From assembly GCA_000828075.3 (NCBI GenBank), contig JXCB02000044.1, positions 150,918-214,917 of the forward strand: a stretch of 64,000 nt of DNA, written 5' to 3'. Below the pieces are notes generated by a model. It did not search any database and had not been told where the DNA came from. It saw only the letters and a list, made by a program, of their open reading frames with translations. The DNA comes from Tolypothrix campylonemoides VB511288 (lineage in GTDB: Bacteria > Cyanobacteriota > Cyanobacteriia > Cyanobacteriales > Nostocaceae). Positions 18,028-25,388 of this stretch are shown piece after piece (position 1 is the first letter of the stretch; every line of letters begins with the position of its first letter). The translations under genes and the position numbers were made by a program.

Positions 18028-18678
18028 CTAGACCAAGGCTTTGTCCATAAAGATAGTACCTGTGTGTCCTTCAATAGACTTCAAAACTTGCTGCCCGTGA
18101 TAGGTAAACTGCTTGTACAGCATTTCATGGCGAGCAACAAAACCTAATTTGCCAAAAATATGTTGTGAGATTGAATTAGTTGCCTCAGTCAAAGCCGTCC
18201 GATAACCTTTTTTAATTCCATATCCTAAACAAGTCTGAATCAAGTTTTGTGCTATCTTCTGTCCTCTTCGCTGCGGTGCTACTGCAAGCATATACAGATG
18301 CAGGTATTCGCCAGTACCTATATTTTTATCCTGCTTGTACTGTGCTTCTAATTTTTCAAGAAGCTCCATGATCGGTTTAAACTTATCACTGATATTGTCA
18401 ATTTCTAAAGGAGAAGCTGAGGCGAAGTCACCAGCTATCAGCGCACCAACAAGCTCATTGCTTTGCTTATCCTTAGCGATTACAGTTAGTTTTTCTTGTT
18501 CTGCCCAAGCTCCTAAAAGTCTGATATAATCGGCAAATTCATCAATAGAAAAACCTTGGTTGATTGTCATTGGTTCAGAGTGAATGAACGCCTCAGCAAC
18601 TAAAAGAGCCATTTCATCAAGCGAGTTTTGATTAAACAGTTCGTACTGCAAAGCATGAGTTTCATGTAATATCTGCAT
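18028..18678 (-). CDS. GNAT-family N-acetyltransferase
   Basis: 216 residues. The acetyl-CoA binding motif is visible as LAVAPQRRGQKIAQNLIQ (motif A), followed by ATNSISQHIFGKLGFVARHE. The substrate is unknown; the layout resembles arylalkylamine or small-molecule acetyltransferases. A fragment matching its C-terminal end is found at 12541-12655. It is transcribed in the same direction as the AraC gene downstream of it. Confidence 0.82.
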   Translation of the reverse strand: MQILHETHALQYELFNQNSLDEMALLVAEAFIHSEPMTINQGFSIDEFADYIRLLGAWAEQEKLTVIAKDKQSNELVGALIAGDFASASPLEIDNISDKFKPIMELLEKLEAQYKQDKNIGTGEYLHLYMLAVAPQRRGQKIAQNLIQTCLGYGIKKGYRTALTEATNSISQHIFGKLGFVARHEMLYKQFTYHGQQVLKSIEGHTGTIFMDKALV

Positions 18679-18904
18679 ATTTTTCCTACTGCTTCTTCTT
18701 AATTTAGTAAGTAGGGTGCGTTAGGCTTTGCTATCACGCACCATTATATGACAATGCGTTAGCTCAGTTCTTGCATGCCGATAACCTTAGCATCCATCCT
18801 AGCGACAGCTTGGATTCCTTCGGGTGCAACGGGGTTGTTATGTCGTGATCGCTTTCTTCTATCAGTAACTAACAGTAACTAAGATAGAAAGAGGGCTAAT
18901 TCAA

Positions 18905-19681
18905 CTAGCTTGCGGTAGCAACCAAACCACCATTGGCATAGATCGTCTGTGCGGTGATCCACTTAGCTTCTGGAGAGGCGAGAAAGCGTATCACAGGCAC
19001 AATATCTGTTGGCTCACCAATATCACCGTTAATACTCATACTTTTGAGCCAAGCAATATTCTCGTCTGTCTCAGCCGGATAAAAGAAGGATGTTTTCAGG
19101 GGTCCTGGAGCAACACAATTGACTGTGATTCCGCGTCCACCAATCTCCTTAGCAAGCGATTTGGTGAAGTGTTCGACAGGACTTTTGCTACCTGCATAGC
19201 CACCATAAGTGGGTGCAGTGACAGCAACGACAGTTGTAATCATGTTTAGAATTCGTCCATGATCCGCCATCCGGGTACTCGCTTCCCGCATCAGAAAAAA
19301 TGGAACCTTTGCATTGATTTCAAATAATCGGTCGAACTCCTCTTCCGTGAATTCAGCGATCGGCTTGCGAACAATCATCCCCGCAGTGTTCACGAGAATG
19401 TCCCATTGACCGAAGTGCTTGAACGTTGCGTCAACGAGTCGTTTTACTTCGCTCACCTGGGTCAAATCACCTTGGTGAGTAACGGCTTGTCCACCCTTCT
19501 CTATGATGCCTTGAGCAACTTTTGTAGCCTCATCTTGCTTCGATAGGCTATTGTAATGAACAACAATTTTCGCGCCGTCGGCTGCAAGTGCTTCCGCAAA
19601 CAGCTTACCTAAATTTGCAGATGCACCTGTGACGATTGCAACTTTTCCATCTAGAACATTAGACACAAATACCTCCTTCAC
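18905..19681 (-). CDS. Short-chain dehydrogenase/reductase
   Basis: 258 residues. Cofactor motif TGASANLG (with an unusual AN in place of xG), NTAGM, and YAGSK as the catalytic Tyr-Lys pair, followed by GPLKTSFFYPAE. It is a classical cytosolic SDR, probably 3-oxoacyl-ACP-reductase-like, substrate unknown. It is divergently transcribed from the LysR gene at 19768, with a short operator-bearing gap, so LysR control is likely. Confidence 0.87.
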   Translation of the reverse strand: MKEVFVSNVLDGKVAIVTGASANLGKLFAEALAADGAKIVVHYNSLSKQDEATKVAQGIIEKGGQAVTHQGDLTQVSEVKRLVDATFKHFGQWDILVNTAGMIVRKPIAEFTEEEFDRLFEINAKVPFFLMREASTRMADHGRILNMITTVVAVTAPTYGGYAGSKSPVEHFTKSLAKEIGGRGITVNCVAPGPLKTSFFYPAETDENIAWLKSMSINGDIGEPTDIVPVIRFLASPEAKWITAQTIYANGGLVATAS

Positions 19682-19745
19682 CAGTCCTCATCGACAATTA
19701 CTAGTAGCCTTTGTGATGCTAAGTTGAGGAAGTATTATTTGTCAA

Positions 19746-19773
19746 ATGCATAATATAAATATAATTCATGCAT
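19746..19773. promoter_or_regulatory. Candidate LysR operator overlapping the start codon
   Basis: Two ATGCAT boxes (19746-19751 and 19768-19773) flank a very A+T-rich 16-bp core. The second box contains the ATG of the LysR gene. Position between divergent SDR and LysR genes and the dyad form fit an autoregulatory LysR site. Confidence 0.45.
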
Positions 19774-20679
19774 GAAATTAATTTAGCTCGGTTAGACCTC
19801 AACCTCCTAATGGCACTGCACGCTTTGTTAAAAGAACGCAGTGTCACTCGTGCAGCACAAACACTTGGACTTAGCCAATCTGCTACAAGCCACGCACTGA
19901 ATCGGTTACGCAAACTGTTCGACGATCCACTGCTAGTCCGCACCTCCCAAGGCATGATTCCTACACCTCGCGCAGAGAATTTACTAGAACCATTGCGGCA
20001 AATCTTGTCAGAAATTGAGCAACTCATCCAAACACCAACCTTTGATCCCAAGACAGCACAAGGTACAATTCAAATCGTTGCAACAGACTATGCAACCGTT
20101 GTGATTCTCCCTAGAGTATTAAAGCGCGTTGCTGAAGAAGCTCCACATTTAGATATCGAGTGTCATCATTGGCGGGAGGACACGTTAGAGCAACTTAGAA
20201 ATGGGGCAATTGACTTAGCATTAGGTGGTCAAAATCCACCTGATTCCAACGAATTTAATTTTCAGCAGTTGTTTGTAGAGGACTTTGTATCGATCGTTCG
20301 AGCTGACCATCCTGTTACACAATCAGAATTCACCCTTGAGGCATTTCTTGCTTGGTCACACGCGCTCATTACAGTTACAAATTCTCGTATGGGCTATATC
20401 GATGCAGTATTAAAAAAGTTGGGCGTGAAACGTAGAATTCTGCTACGACTGCCGCACTTCCTATCAGCTCCGTTAATTGTGGCGAAGACTGATTTGATTC
20501 TAACGCTGCCGCGACGCTTAGCAATGTTATTTGCTGAGTTTGCTAATCTGTGTTTGCTTGACCCTCCTGTCGAACTTGATAAGTTTAACTATATTCAGGT
20601 TTGGCATAAGCGTCGTCAGCATGAACCAATGCATACCTGGTTACGCGAGTTAATTGCTTCTCAAATGCTGAAAGTTTAG
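19768..20679 (+). CDS. LysR-family transcriptional regulator
   Basis: 303 residues. The N-terminal winged HTH reads LDLNLLMALHALLKERSVTRAAQTLGLSQSATSHALNRLR in sense, here only key parts quoted: ARLDLNLLMAL, VTRAAQTLGLSQS and SHALNRLRKLF. The periplasmic-binding-type effector domain follows (IQIVATDYATVVILPRVL). This subgroup resembles NodD/LinR-type regulators. It is divergent to the SDR gene at 18905-19681 and probably controls it and itself. Confidence 0.9.
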   Translation: MHEINLARLDLNLLMALHALLKERSVTRAAQTLGLSQSATSHALNRLRKLFDDPLLVRTSQGMIPTPRAENLLEPLRQILSEIEQLIQTPTFDPKTAQGTIQIVATDYATVVILPRVLKRVAEEAPHLDIECHHWREDTLEQLRNGAIDLALGGQNPPDSNEFNFQQLFVEDFVSIVRADHPVTQSEFTLEAFLAWSHALITVTNSRMGYIDAVLKKLGVKRRILLRLPHFLSAPLIVAKTDLILTLPRRLAMLFAEFANLCLLDPPVELDKFNYIQVWHKRRQHEPMHTWLRELIASQMLKV

Positions 20680-20856
20680 CTAAAAGGGTCACGGTTTATT
20701 TAGCGATCGCATCTGGTACTTTAGCACGGGCGAGCGCACTTGTGATGATAGGTTTAAAACAGGCGATCGCACTTGGTGGTAATAGGTTTGGCGATCACAT
20801 CCATAATATTTATAGCTCTGGTAGAGGCGATCGCACTCTTAATATAGGAGAAATAT
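20680..20856. repeat. HIP1-rich short repeats
   Basis: Several GCGATCGCACTT-like copies separated by similar spacers (GGTTTAAAACAGGCGATCGC type). These are highly iterated palindromes of cyanobacteria and carry no gene. Confidence 0.6.
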
Positions 20857-21252
20857 TCAAAGAAATGGATTCAATGTAGATATACCACAACCCTCAAAAT
20901 CTTTAATATTTCTAGTAACAAGGGTCATGGAATGTATTTTAGCTGTTGCTGCAATAAGAATATCAGCTTGAGAGCGTGGTTTCCCTTGAGTCCTCAAAAA
21001 GCCTCTCAATTCACCCGAATATTTCGCAATTTCTGAGGTTATAGGCAAAATTTGACAGTGATTTGTCAGAAAGTTTTCAAACCAGTTTTGAATTCTAGCA
21101 TTAGGCTTCGCTGTTAAACCATAATAAATTTCCTCAATTGTAATAACACTTAAGTTAATAGATGTAACAGTACCGCTCCATGTTATCACCCCTGGATTTG
21201 GAATCGGTCGAGTTAACTCACTGATAATATTAGTGTCACAAAGATTATTCAT
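20857..21252 (-). CDS. VapC-type PIN-domain toxin
   Basis: 131 residues. PIN-domain acids are seen in CDTNIISELTR at the start, ITIEEIYYGL in the middle and QADILIAATAK with MTLVTRNIKDFEG toward the end. These chelate metal for RNA cleavage, so the toxin probably cuts RNA. Its start codon overlaps the end of the antitoxin gene by 8 bp, the usual arrangement of a two-gene toxin-antitoxin operon. Confidence 0.85.
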   Translation of the reverse strand: MNNLCDTNIISELTRPIPNPGVITWSGTVTSINLSVITIEEIYYGLTAKPNARIQNWFENFLTNHCQILPITSEIAKYSGELRGFLRTQGKPRSQADILIAATAKIHSMTLVTRNIKDFEGCGISTLNPFL

Positions 21253-21526
21253 CCTCGTCTTCAGTAAAAGGATTGTCGCGGTCGCTTCGTAGTGGTATTT
21301 CTAAGCTATAATTTTCTTCCGTACATAACTGCTGAAGTTCTTTAAAGACTTGAGCTAGAGATGTTTTCGCAGCTTTTTGTCGCCAGTTTAAAAATTCACT
21401 GAAAAGTTCAGGATCTACAATTGCAGCTACTAATTCCTCTTCGGTATAGATTAGCTGAGGTTCAAGACTTGTCGCATTAATTATTGAGGGTAGCTGTTTT
21501 TGGGCTTCTTCAAGCGTCCATTTCAT
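21245..21526 (-). CDS. Antitoxin of the VapC pair (Phd/YefM-like)
   Basis: About 93 residues from the preferred start MKWTLEEAQKQLPSIINAT (21526; an ATG five codons upstream is also open). The N-terminal pattern resembles the Phd/YefM DNA-binding fold, and the acidic C-terminus (SDRDNPFTEDEDE) fits an unstructured toxin-neutralising tail. It overlaps vapC by 8 bp. Such antitoxins usually repress their own operon. Confidence 0.72.
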   Translation of the reverse strand: MKWTLEEAQKQLPSIINATSLEPQLIYTEEELVAAIVDPELFSEFLNWRQKAAKTSLAQVFKELQQLCTEENYSLEIPLRSDRDNPFTEDEDE

Positions 21527-21599
21527 TCTAAAAATCTCCAAGGTTTGGAAGCATTTAATATAGAGACTTTTCTCAAGTTAGCTTATTTTACCAAATGAA

Positions 21600-21735
21600 A
21601 AAACAAGATTTCCGACTTATTTAAGCCAATATTCCTCAACAATGCTTTGCTCCCGTCAGTTTCCCAGTTGGTGCTAACGACTTCCATTACCAGTTTAAGC
21701 GATCGCAAAGAGTGTAATTACGGTTTCGCGCTGAC
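21600..21735 (-). pseudogene. Fragment of a second Uma2-family gene
   Basis: The minus strand encodes RETVITLF, then in another frame LKLVMEVVSTNWETD. These match REPVITMGRSIKLVVEIVSTNWETD of the intact Uma2 gene at 22004-22609. A frame change and loss of the flanks show that it is a decayed copy. The plus-strand frame at 21769-22062 is composed of repeat sequence and is not called. Confidence 0.65.
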
Positions 21736-22003
21736 AAAATTGCTATATTCATAACTCTCGTAGAGGCGATGTCTAACGACAAGCCGAGCAAGCGTCTACG
21801 CACTTCTGGCGCTAGGGTTAAAACAGGCGATAGCGTACCCGAAGGGGGTGCTTTGCACGAGTGCGCTGCTGCTTTGCTGCAGATCGCAGTTCTGGTGGTA
21901 GAGTTTAAGCAGGCGAGCGCATCCCGAATATTAATACCTTCGCTTCATGCGATCGCTTGTCAATTTTCTTCTGCACTTGCCTACCATCTCAAGAAAGCAA
22001 CAC

Positions 22004-22609
22004 TTAACGAGGCAGAATATCATCTAAGCGAAGTTGAAGACGAGGCAAAAGTGGCGAGTTAATTGATTGGTTTAGTCGGTATTGTTGTTGAATATAGGTG
22101 TCTTCAACCAATTGACAGACAGTAAAGGTAGGTTGCTTAGGTTTACCAATAAATGCCACACCACCCAATCCTCGATAATCCACAATCCAATATTCAGGGA
22201 TGCCTAAGAGCGCATATTCCTCAACCTTTCGAGCATAGTCTGTTTCCCAGTTGGTACTAACGATTTCAACTACCAGTTTAATTGAGCGTCCCATCGTAAT
22301 TACAGGTTCTCGCTCCCAAAGGGGTTCACGGTCGAGAACGGTTTCATCGAGAACTACGACATCCGGACGACGAGCTGTAGCAGCATCTGCGAAGGGGTAA
22401 ATTAAACAAGTGCGAGGAATAAACCACGGGAGTTGTTCTGTAACAAGGTAGATACCAATTTGGGTTGCAAGTTTTCCACTCACCGTTTCATGAGGACCAG
22501 TGGGTTCCATATCAATTAGTTCTCCGTCTGCCAGCTCATAGCGGGGATTATCTTGGTATCTGGAGAGAAACTCTTCTTTGGTAAGGGTTTTTGGGGAGAT
22601 ATATGTCAT
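22004..22609 (-). CDS. Uma2-family (DUF820) endonuclease-fold protein
   Basis: 201 residues. The PD-(D/E)xK-like core is seen as RRPDVVVLDE, KLVVEIVS and the TDYARKVEEYALLGIPEYWIVD stretch. Uma2 proteins are expanded in cyanobacteria; a nuclease role is inferred from fold and has rarely been shown. It overlaps the broken GNAT gene end by 4 bp at its start. A degraded copy lies just downstream at 21600-21735. Confidence 0.82.
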   Translation of the reverse strand: MTYISPKTLTKEEFLSRYQDNPRYELADGELIDMEPTGPHETVSGKLATQIGIYLVTEQLPWFIPRTCLIYPFADAATARRPDVVVLDETVLDREPLWEREPVITMGRSIKLVVEIVSTNWETDYARKVEEYALLGIPEYWIVDYRGLGGVAFIGKPKQPTFTVCQLVEDTYIQQQYRLNQSINSPLLPRLQLRLDDILPR

Positions 22610-23080
22610 TGAGCCAATCTCCTGAAGGCATTGTTTTGATTATAAACATTAAATTTGCAGTGTTGCCTAAAACCCAAACGCGAATAAATATTTTTTCCAG
22701 CTTCTGATGCTTGCAAAGTTGCAGTCTGATAACCCACTCTGTAGGCATCCTGAAGAGCAGCTAATGTGATAGCAGTTCCAATTCCACGGTTTCTAAATTT
22801 TTCCAGCGTTGCTACATTATAGATGCCAGCGGCACCACCAGCCAAAAACAGTTCACTTGTGGCTACCTCATATCTTGCACCTATCCGTATAAACCAGAAG
22901 CTAGTCAAAAACAGCGCAAGAAAGTTACATGACTTTTATGAGCTTCTATAGGTAAAATAAGGGTTTCAGGCTTAGTACTGAGTTTGATAATAACATAAAA
23001 TTTTCTTGGTGCAAGATGTCAGCTACTGCTTCACCATTGAAATAGCCAATATAAAAGCGAATGGGACTTTCAGGAGGGTT
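22606..23080 (-). pseudogene. C-terminal part of a transposon-split GNAT acetyltransferase gene
   Basis: Two pieces of one reading frame are visible on the minus strand. 23080-23021 encodes NPPESPIRFYIGYFNGEAVA and 22860-22606 continues TSELFLAGGAAGIYNVATL with the acetyl-CoA motif FRNRGIGTAIT and ends LGFRQHCKFNVYN plus a tail. Between them lies a small insertion (see 22872-23017). The N-terminal 195 codons are at 26657-27241, on the other side of a 3.6-kb insertion. Joined together the pieces give about 299 residues in one frame, a normal length for this family. The gene is certainly inactive. Confidence 0.82.
22872..23017. mobile_element. MITE-like insertion in the GNAT gene
   Basis: Perfect 10-bp terminal inverted repeats ATCTTGCACC (22872-22881) and GGTGCAAGAT (23008-23017) bound 146 bp with no gene. 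Flanks share GCTAC on both sides, a possible eroded target duplication, and the host reading frame resumes after removal of about 160 bp. No transposase; family unknown. Confidence 0.6.
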
Positions 23081-23329
23081 AGAAACTGTAACCTAATTTC
23101 TGGACAAAACTACCCACTACTACTCCTGATTGGGTAGGTTTGATATAAGTTGGTCAACAAAATCTCTAAGCTGTTCTTGCCAATTGGGGACGGCTTTAAG
23201 TTTTTCTAGCTGTCCTTTTCGACCTTTAAAGCTTATTGGTTTAGCTTAAACAAAAAGAAGCCCCACATCTGACCCGAAGGGCAGTGTGGGATGAATTTTT
23301 GGGCGACGACGAATTGACCGATAACCAAA

Positions 23330-23785
23330 TCAAACCGCAGGTTTGACAGGGCAATGGGTCGATGAGGAGTCGCCACTGTCTGGGCTATCTTGCGATTCAA
23401 TGTATTGTTTCAAAGTCGAGATGGTTACGCCGCCACAACTAGCAATAAAGTACGAGCCATTCCAAAAAACATCTTTTGTGTAGAAACGACTCAGATGTTC
23501 TGCGAATTCTTGCCTCAGTCTACGAGATGTGGTTGACTTAATATTTCCGACCAACGTGCTTAATTGCAAATCTGGATGATATTGAAACAATAGATGTACG
23601 TGGTCAGATTCGCCATTAAATTCTACAAGTTTACAATCCCACTTAACCAATAAATCTTCAAGGATAACGTGTAAACGCTGTAACATCTCACCAGTGATAG
23701 CTTTGCGGCGATATTTGGTTGTCAACACCAAGTGAGCCTTAAGGTCACTGACTGACCTCCCCTTGGAAACAAAATCATTCTTCAC
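23330..23785 (-). CDS. tnpA: IS200/IS605 Y1 transposase TnpA
   Basis: 151 residues. The HUH motif is DHVHLLF near residue 61 and the catalytic tyrosine lies in STLKQYIESQ near residue 128. Such enzymes cut and join single-stranded DNA at hairpin ends using a 5'-phosphotyrosine link. The length fits the family, with a short extra C-terminal tail. Both key motifs are intact, so the protein may be active. It is divergent from tnpB, with about 80 bp between starts. Confidence 0.93.
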   Translation of the reverse strand: MKNDFVSKGRSVSDLKAHLVLTTKYRRKAITGEMLQRLHVILEDLLVKWDCKLVEFNGESDHVHLLFQYHPDLQLSTLVGNIKSTTSRRLRQEFAEHLSRFYTKDVFWNGSYFIASCGGVTISTLKQYIESQDSPDSGDSSSTHCPVKPAV

Positions 23786-23863
23786 TTCTTTTTCAGGAAC
23801 TCTGCTATACTCACTGTAGTTTATAGTAATAACAGTGAATGAGTTTTAAGGAGGTGAGTTTCC

Positions 23864-25255
23864 TTGTTGCTGAATTATCAATATCGCGTTTATCCAAACA
23901 CCAACCAGAAACTAGAACTAAATACTTGGTTGAGAATTTGCCGATACTGGTACAACAGGCAACTAGGAGACAGATTTGATTGGTGGGAGAACAATCGAAC
24001 CAGCGTTAATGCTTGTCCCTTAATTTGTTCATTGCCCGAATTGCGTGATAATCCTAATTATTATTCTCAAAAGAAACAGCTACCCGTTATCAAAGAAGAC
24101 CTGACAAAAGTCGTTTCTTCTGGTGAATTATTGGATTTTACTCGTGTTCCGTCTCAAACATTACAAGACGTTTCCAAGCGTGTAGAATTGGCTTTTTCGC
24201 GTTTTATTCAAGGCGATGGTAGCGGTAATCGTAGTGGGAAGCCACGTTTTAAGAATGCTGCTCGTTATCGCACTATGAAAATAGAAGATCAAGCTATTAC
24301 TGTTGAGCGTGTCGAAAAAAATTGGTTATTCCTGTCTTTTTCAAAGCTGGATGGATGGGTAAAAGTTCGTTTACATCGACCTTTACCCAATGGTTTTGTA
24401 GTGAAAAACGCTTTGTTGACTTTAAAAGCCGATGGGTGGTATTTGACAATCTGTCTAAAAGATCCAAATGTACCAATCTTTACACCCGATGATGTAGTTC
24501 CTAGTTGGGACAATACCCTTGGCTTGGACGCGGTTCTTCATGAAGATGAATACTTGGCAACTTCAGAGAATGCGAAGCTACCAGCATTGAAGTCGTTCAG
24601 AAAATCTGAATTTCGTCTAGCTAAAGTTTCTAAACGTAAATCAATTAATAAAAAAGGTAGTAAATCACGCCGTAAACTAGCGAAACGAGAAGCACGAGAG
24701 CATCAACGCATTGCCAGAGCAAGAAAAGACCACGCTTTTAAAACTGCTCATGCCGTAGTTCGGACAAATAAAAAAGTTTTTGTACATGAAGATTTAAATC
24801 TTAAGGCTTTATCGAAGCGCAACAAAGCCAAACAGGATGAGGACGGTAAGTATCTTCCAAATGGTCAGTCATCTAAAACTGGATTAAACAAATCTTGGAA
24901 CGATGCTGCATTTGGGCAGTTTTTTACAATCCTAGAATACATAGCTGGAAAAGCTGGGGCTAGGACAATAGCAGTAAAACCTGCATACACATCTCAGTTA
25001 CTCGCATATCGTGACGAATTTGTCTTCACTGACTGCGGTATTCGCGAGTATTGGGATGAGAAAGAGTCGCTTTGGGTTGACCGCGACATTAATGCCGCTA
25101 TCAACATAAAGCGCGTTGGGCTGGGACTGTTCCCAACGATAAAACGCCGTAAAGGGAATCCGGTAGTGGATGGCTCTACTACTAATAGTACCTCGAAGGA
25201 AGTTCTGGTAGTGTTAAAACGCCAGAAGCCTACACCGACTCGAAGAGCGGTGTAG
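23864..25255 (+). CDS. tnpB: TnpB-like RNA-guided nuclease without zinc-ribbon cysteines
   Basis: 463 residues, starting with TTG after a strong AAGGAGGTGAG. The RuvC-like site shows GLDAVLHEDE (first Asp), VFVHEDLN (Glu) and DRDINAAINI (last Asp). In ordinary TnpB the stretch after YTSQ carries two CxxC pairs; here it reads LLAYRDEFVFTDCGIREYWD with a single cysteine, so zinc binding is lost. The end of the coding sequence runs into the right-end hairpin. Family function is RNA-guided DNA cutting that keeps the transposon in place. Confidence 0.9.
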   Translation: MLLNYQYRVYPNTNQKLELNTWLRICRYWYNRQLGDRFDWWENNRTSVNACPLICSLPELRDNPNYYSQKKQLPVIKEDLTKVVSSGELLDFTRVPSQTLQDVSKRVELAFSRFIQGDGSGNRSGKPRFKNAARYRTMKIEDQAITVERVEKNWLFLSFSKLDGWVKVRLHRPLPNGFVVKNALLTLKADGWYLTICLKDPNVPIFTPDDVVPSWDNTLGLDAVLHEDEYLATSENAKLPALKSFRKSEFRLAKVSKRKSINKKGSKSRRKLAKREAREHQRIARARKDHAFKTAHAVVRTNKKVFVHEDLNLKALSKRNKAKQDEDGKYLPNGQSSKTGLNKSWNDAAFGQFFTILEYIAGKAGARTIAVKPAYTSQLLAYRDEFVFTDCGIREYWDEKESLWVDRDINAAINIKRVGLGLFPTIKRRKGNPVVDGSTTNSTSKEVLVVLKRQKPTPTRRAV

Positions 25256-25321
25256 GTAGTTCACTGTCTAAAGGTTCATCTCCATACGGTAAAGCACCAA
25301 GTTTATGTTTTTTCTGAAAAG

Positions 25322-25388
25322 GCATTGACTCTTGCTCACTATATCAGTAGACTAATATATAGCATTTATGAAAAAGTCGAGTCAATGC
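25322..25388. promoter_or_regulatory. Inverted repeat covering both divergent start codons
   Basis: GCATTGACTC (25322-25331) and GAGTCAATGC (25379-25388) are perfect inverted repeats 47 bp apart. One contains the ATG of the small minus-strand gene, the other the preferred ATG of tnpB (25385). It could be a binding site for the small protein, a translation-blocking hairpin, or a transposon subterminal structure. Confidence 0.55.

Larger units (their letters stand above)
23243..25259 (+). mobile_element. IS605-type insertion sequence (tnpA and tnpB divergent)
   Basis: Length 2017 bp. The ends are placed by the interrupted small gene on both sides. The left end has a hairpin near 23262-23290 and the right end a perfect 9-bp stem (25229-25237 with 25248-25256), as needed for single-strand recognition by Y1 transposases. 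It carries a complete tnpA on the minus strand and tnpB on the plus strand. It is nested inside another tnpB element, so it arrived later. Confidence 0.85.
23120..25325 (-). pseudogene. Small transposon-associated gene, split by an IS605-type insertion
   Basis: The first 22 codons (25325-25260) read MPFQKKHKLGALPYGDEPLD plus SE. The last 40 codons (23242-23120) start KPISFKGRKGQLEKLKAVPN and continue WQEQLRDFVDQLI. Removing 23243-25259 joins them exactly at a codon boundary to give a 62-residue protein. From memory, small proteins of this kind (a KKHKLGA start and a WQEQLR end) are common in cyanobacterial genomes with unknown role. It is divergent from tnpB, sharing a 63-bp upstream region with a 10-bp inverted repeat. 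Confidence 0.72.

Noticed and set aside
21769-22062. 97-residue plus-strand frame
   Set aside because: Composed of HIP1-type and other repeats and overlaps the real Uma2 gene on the other strand.
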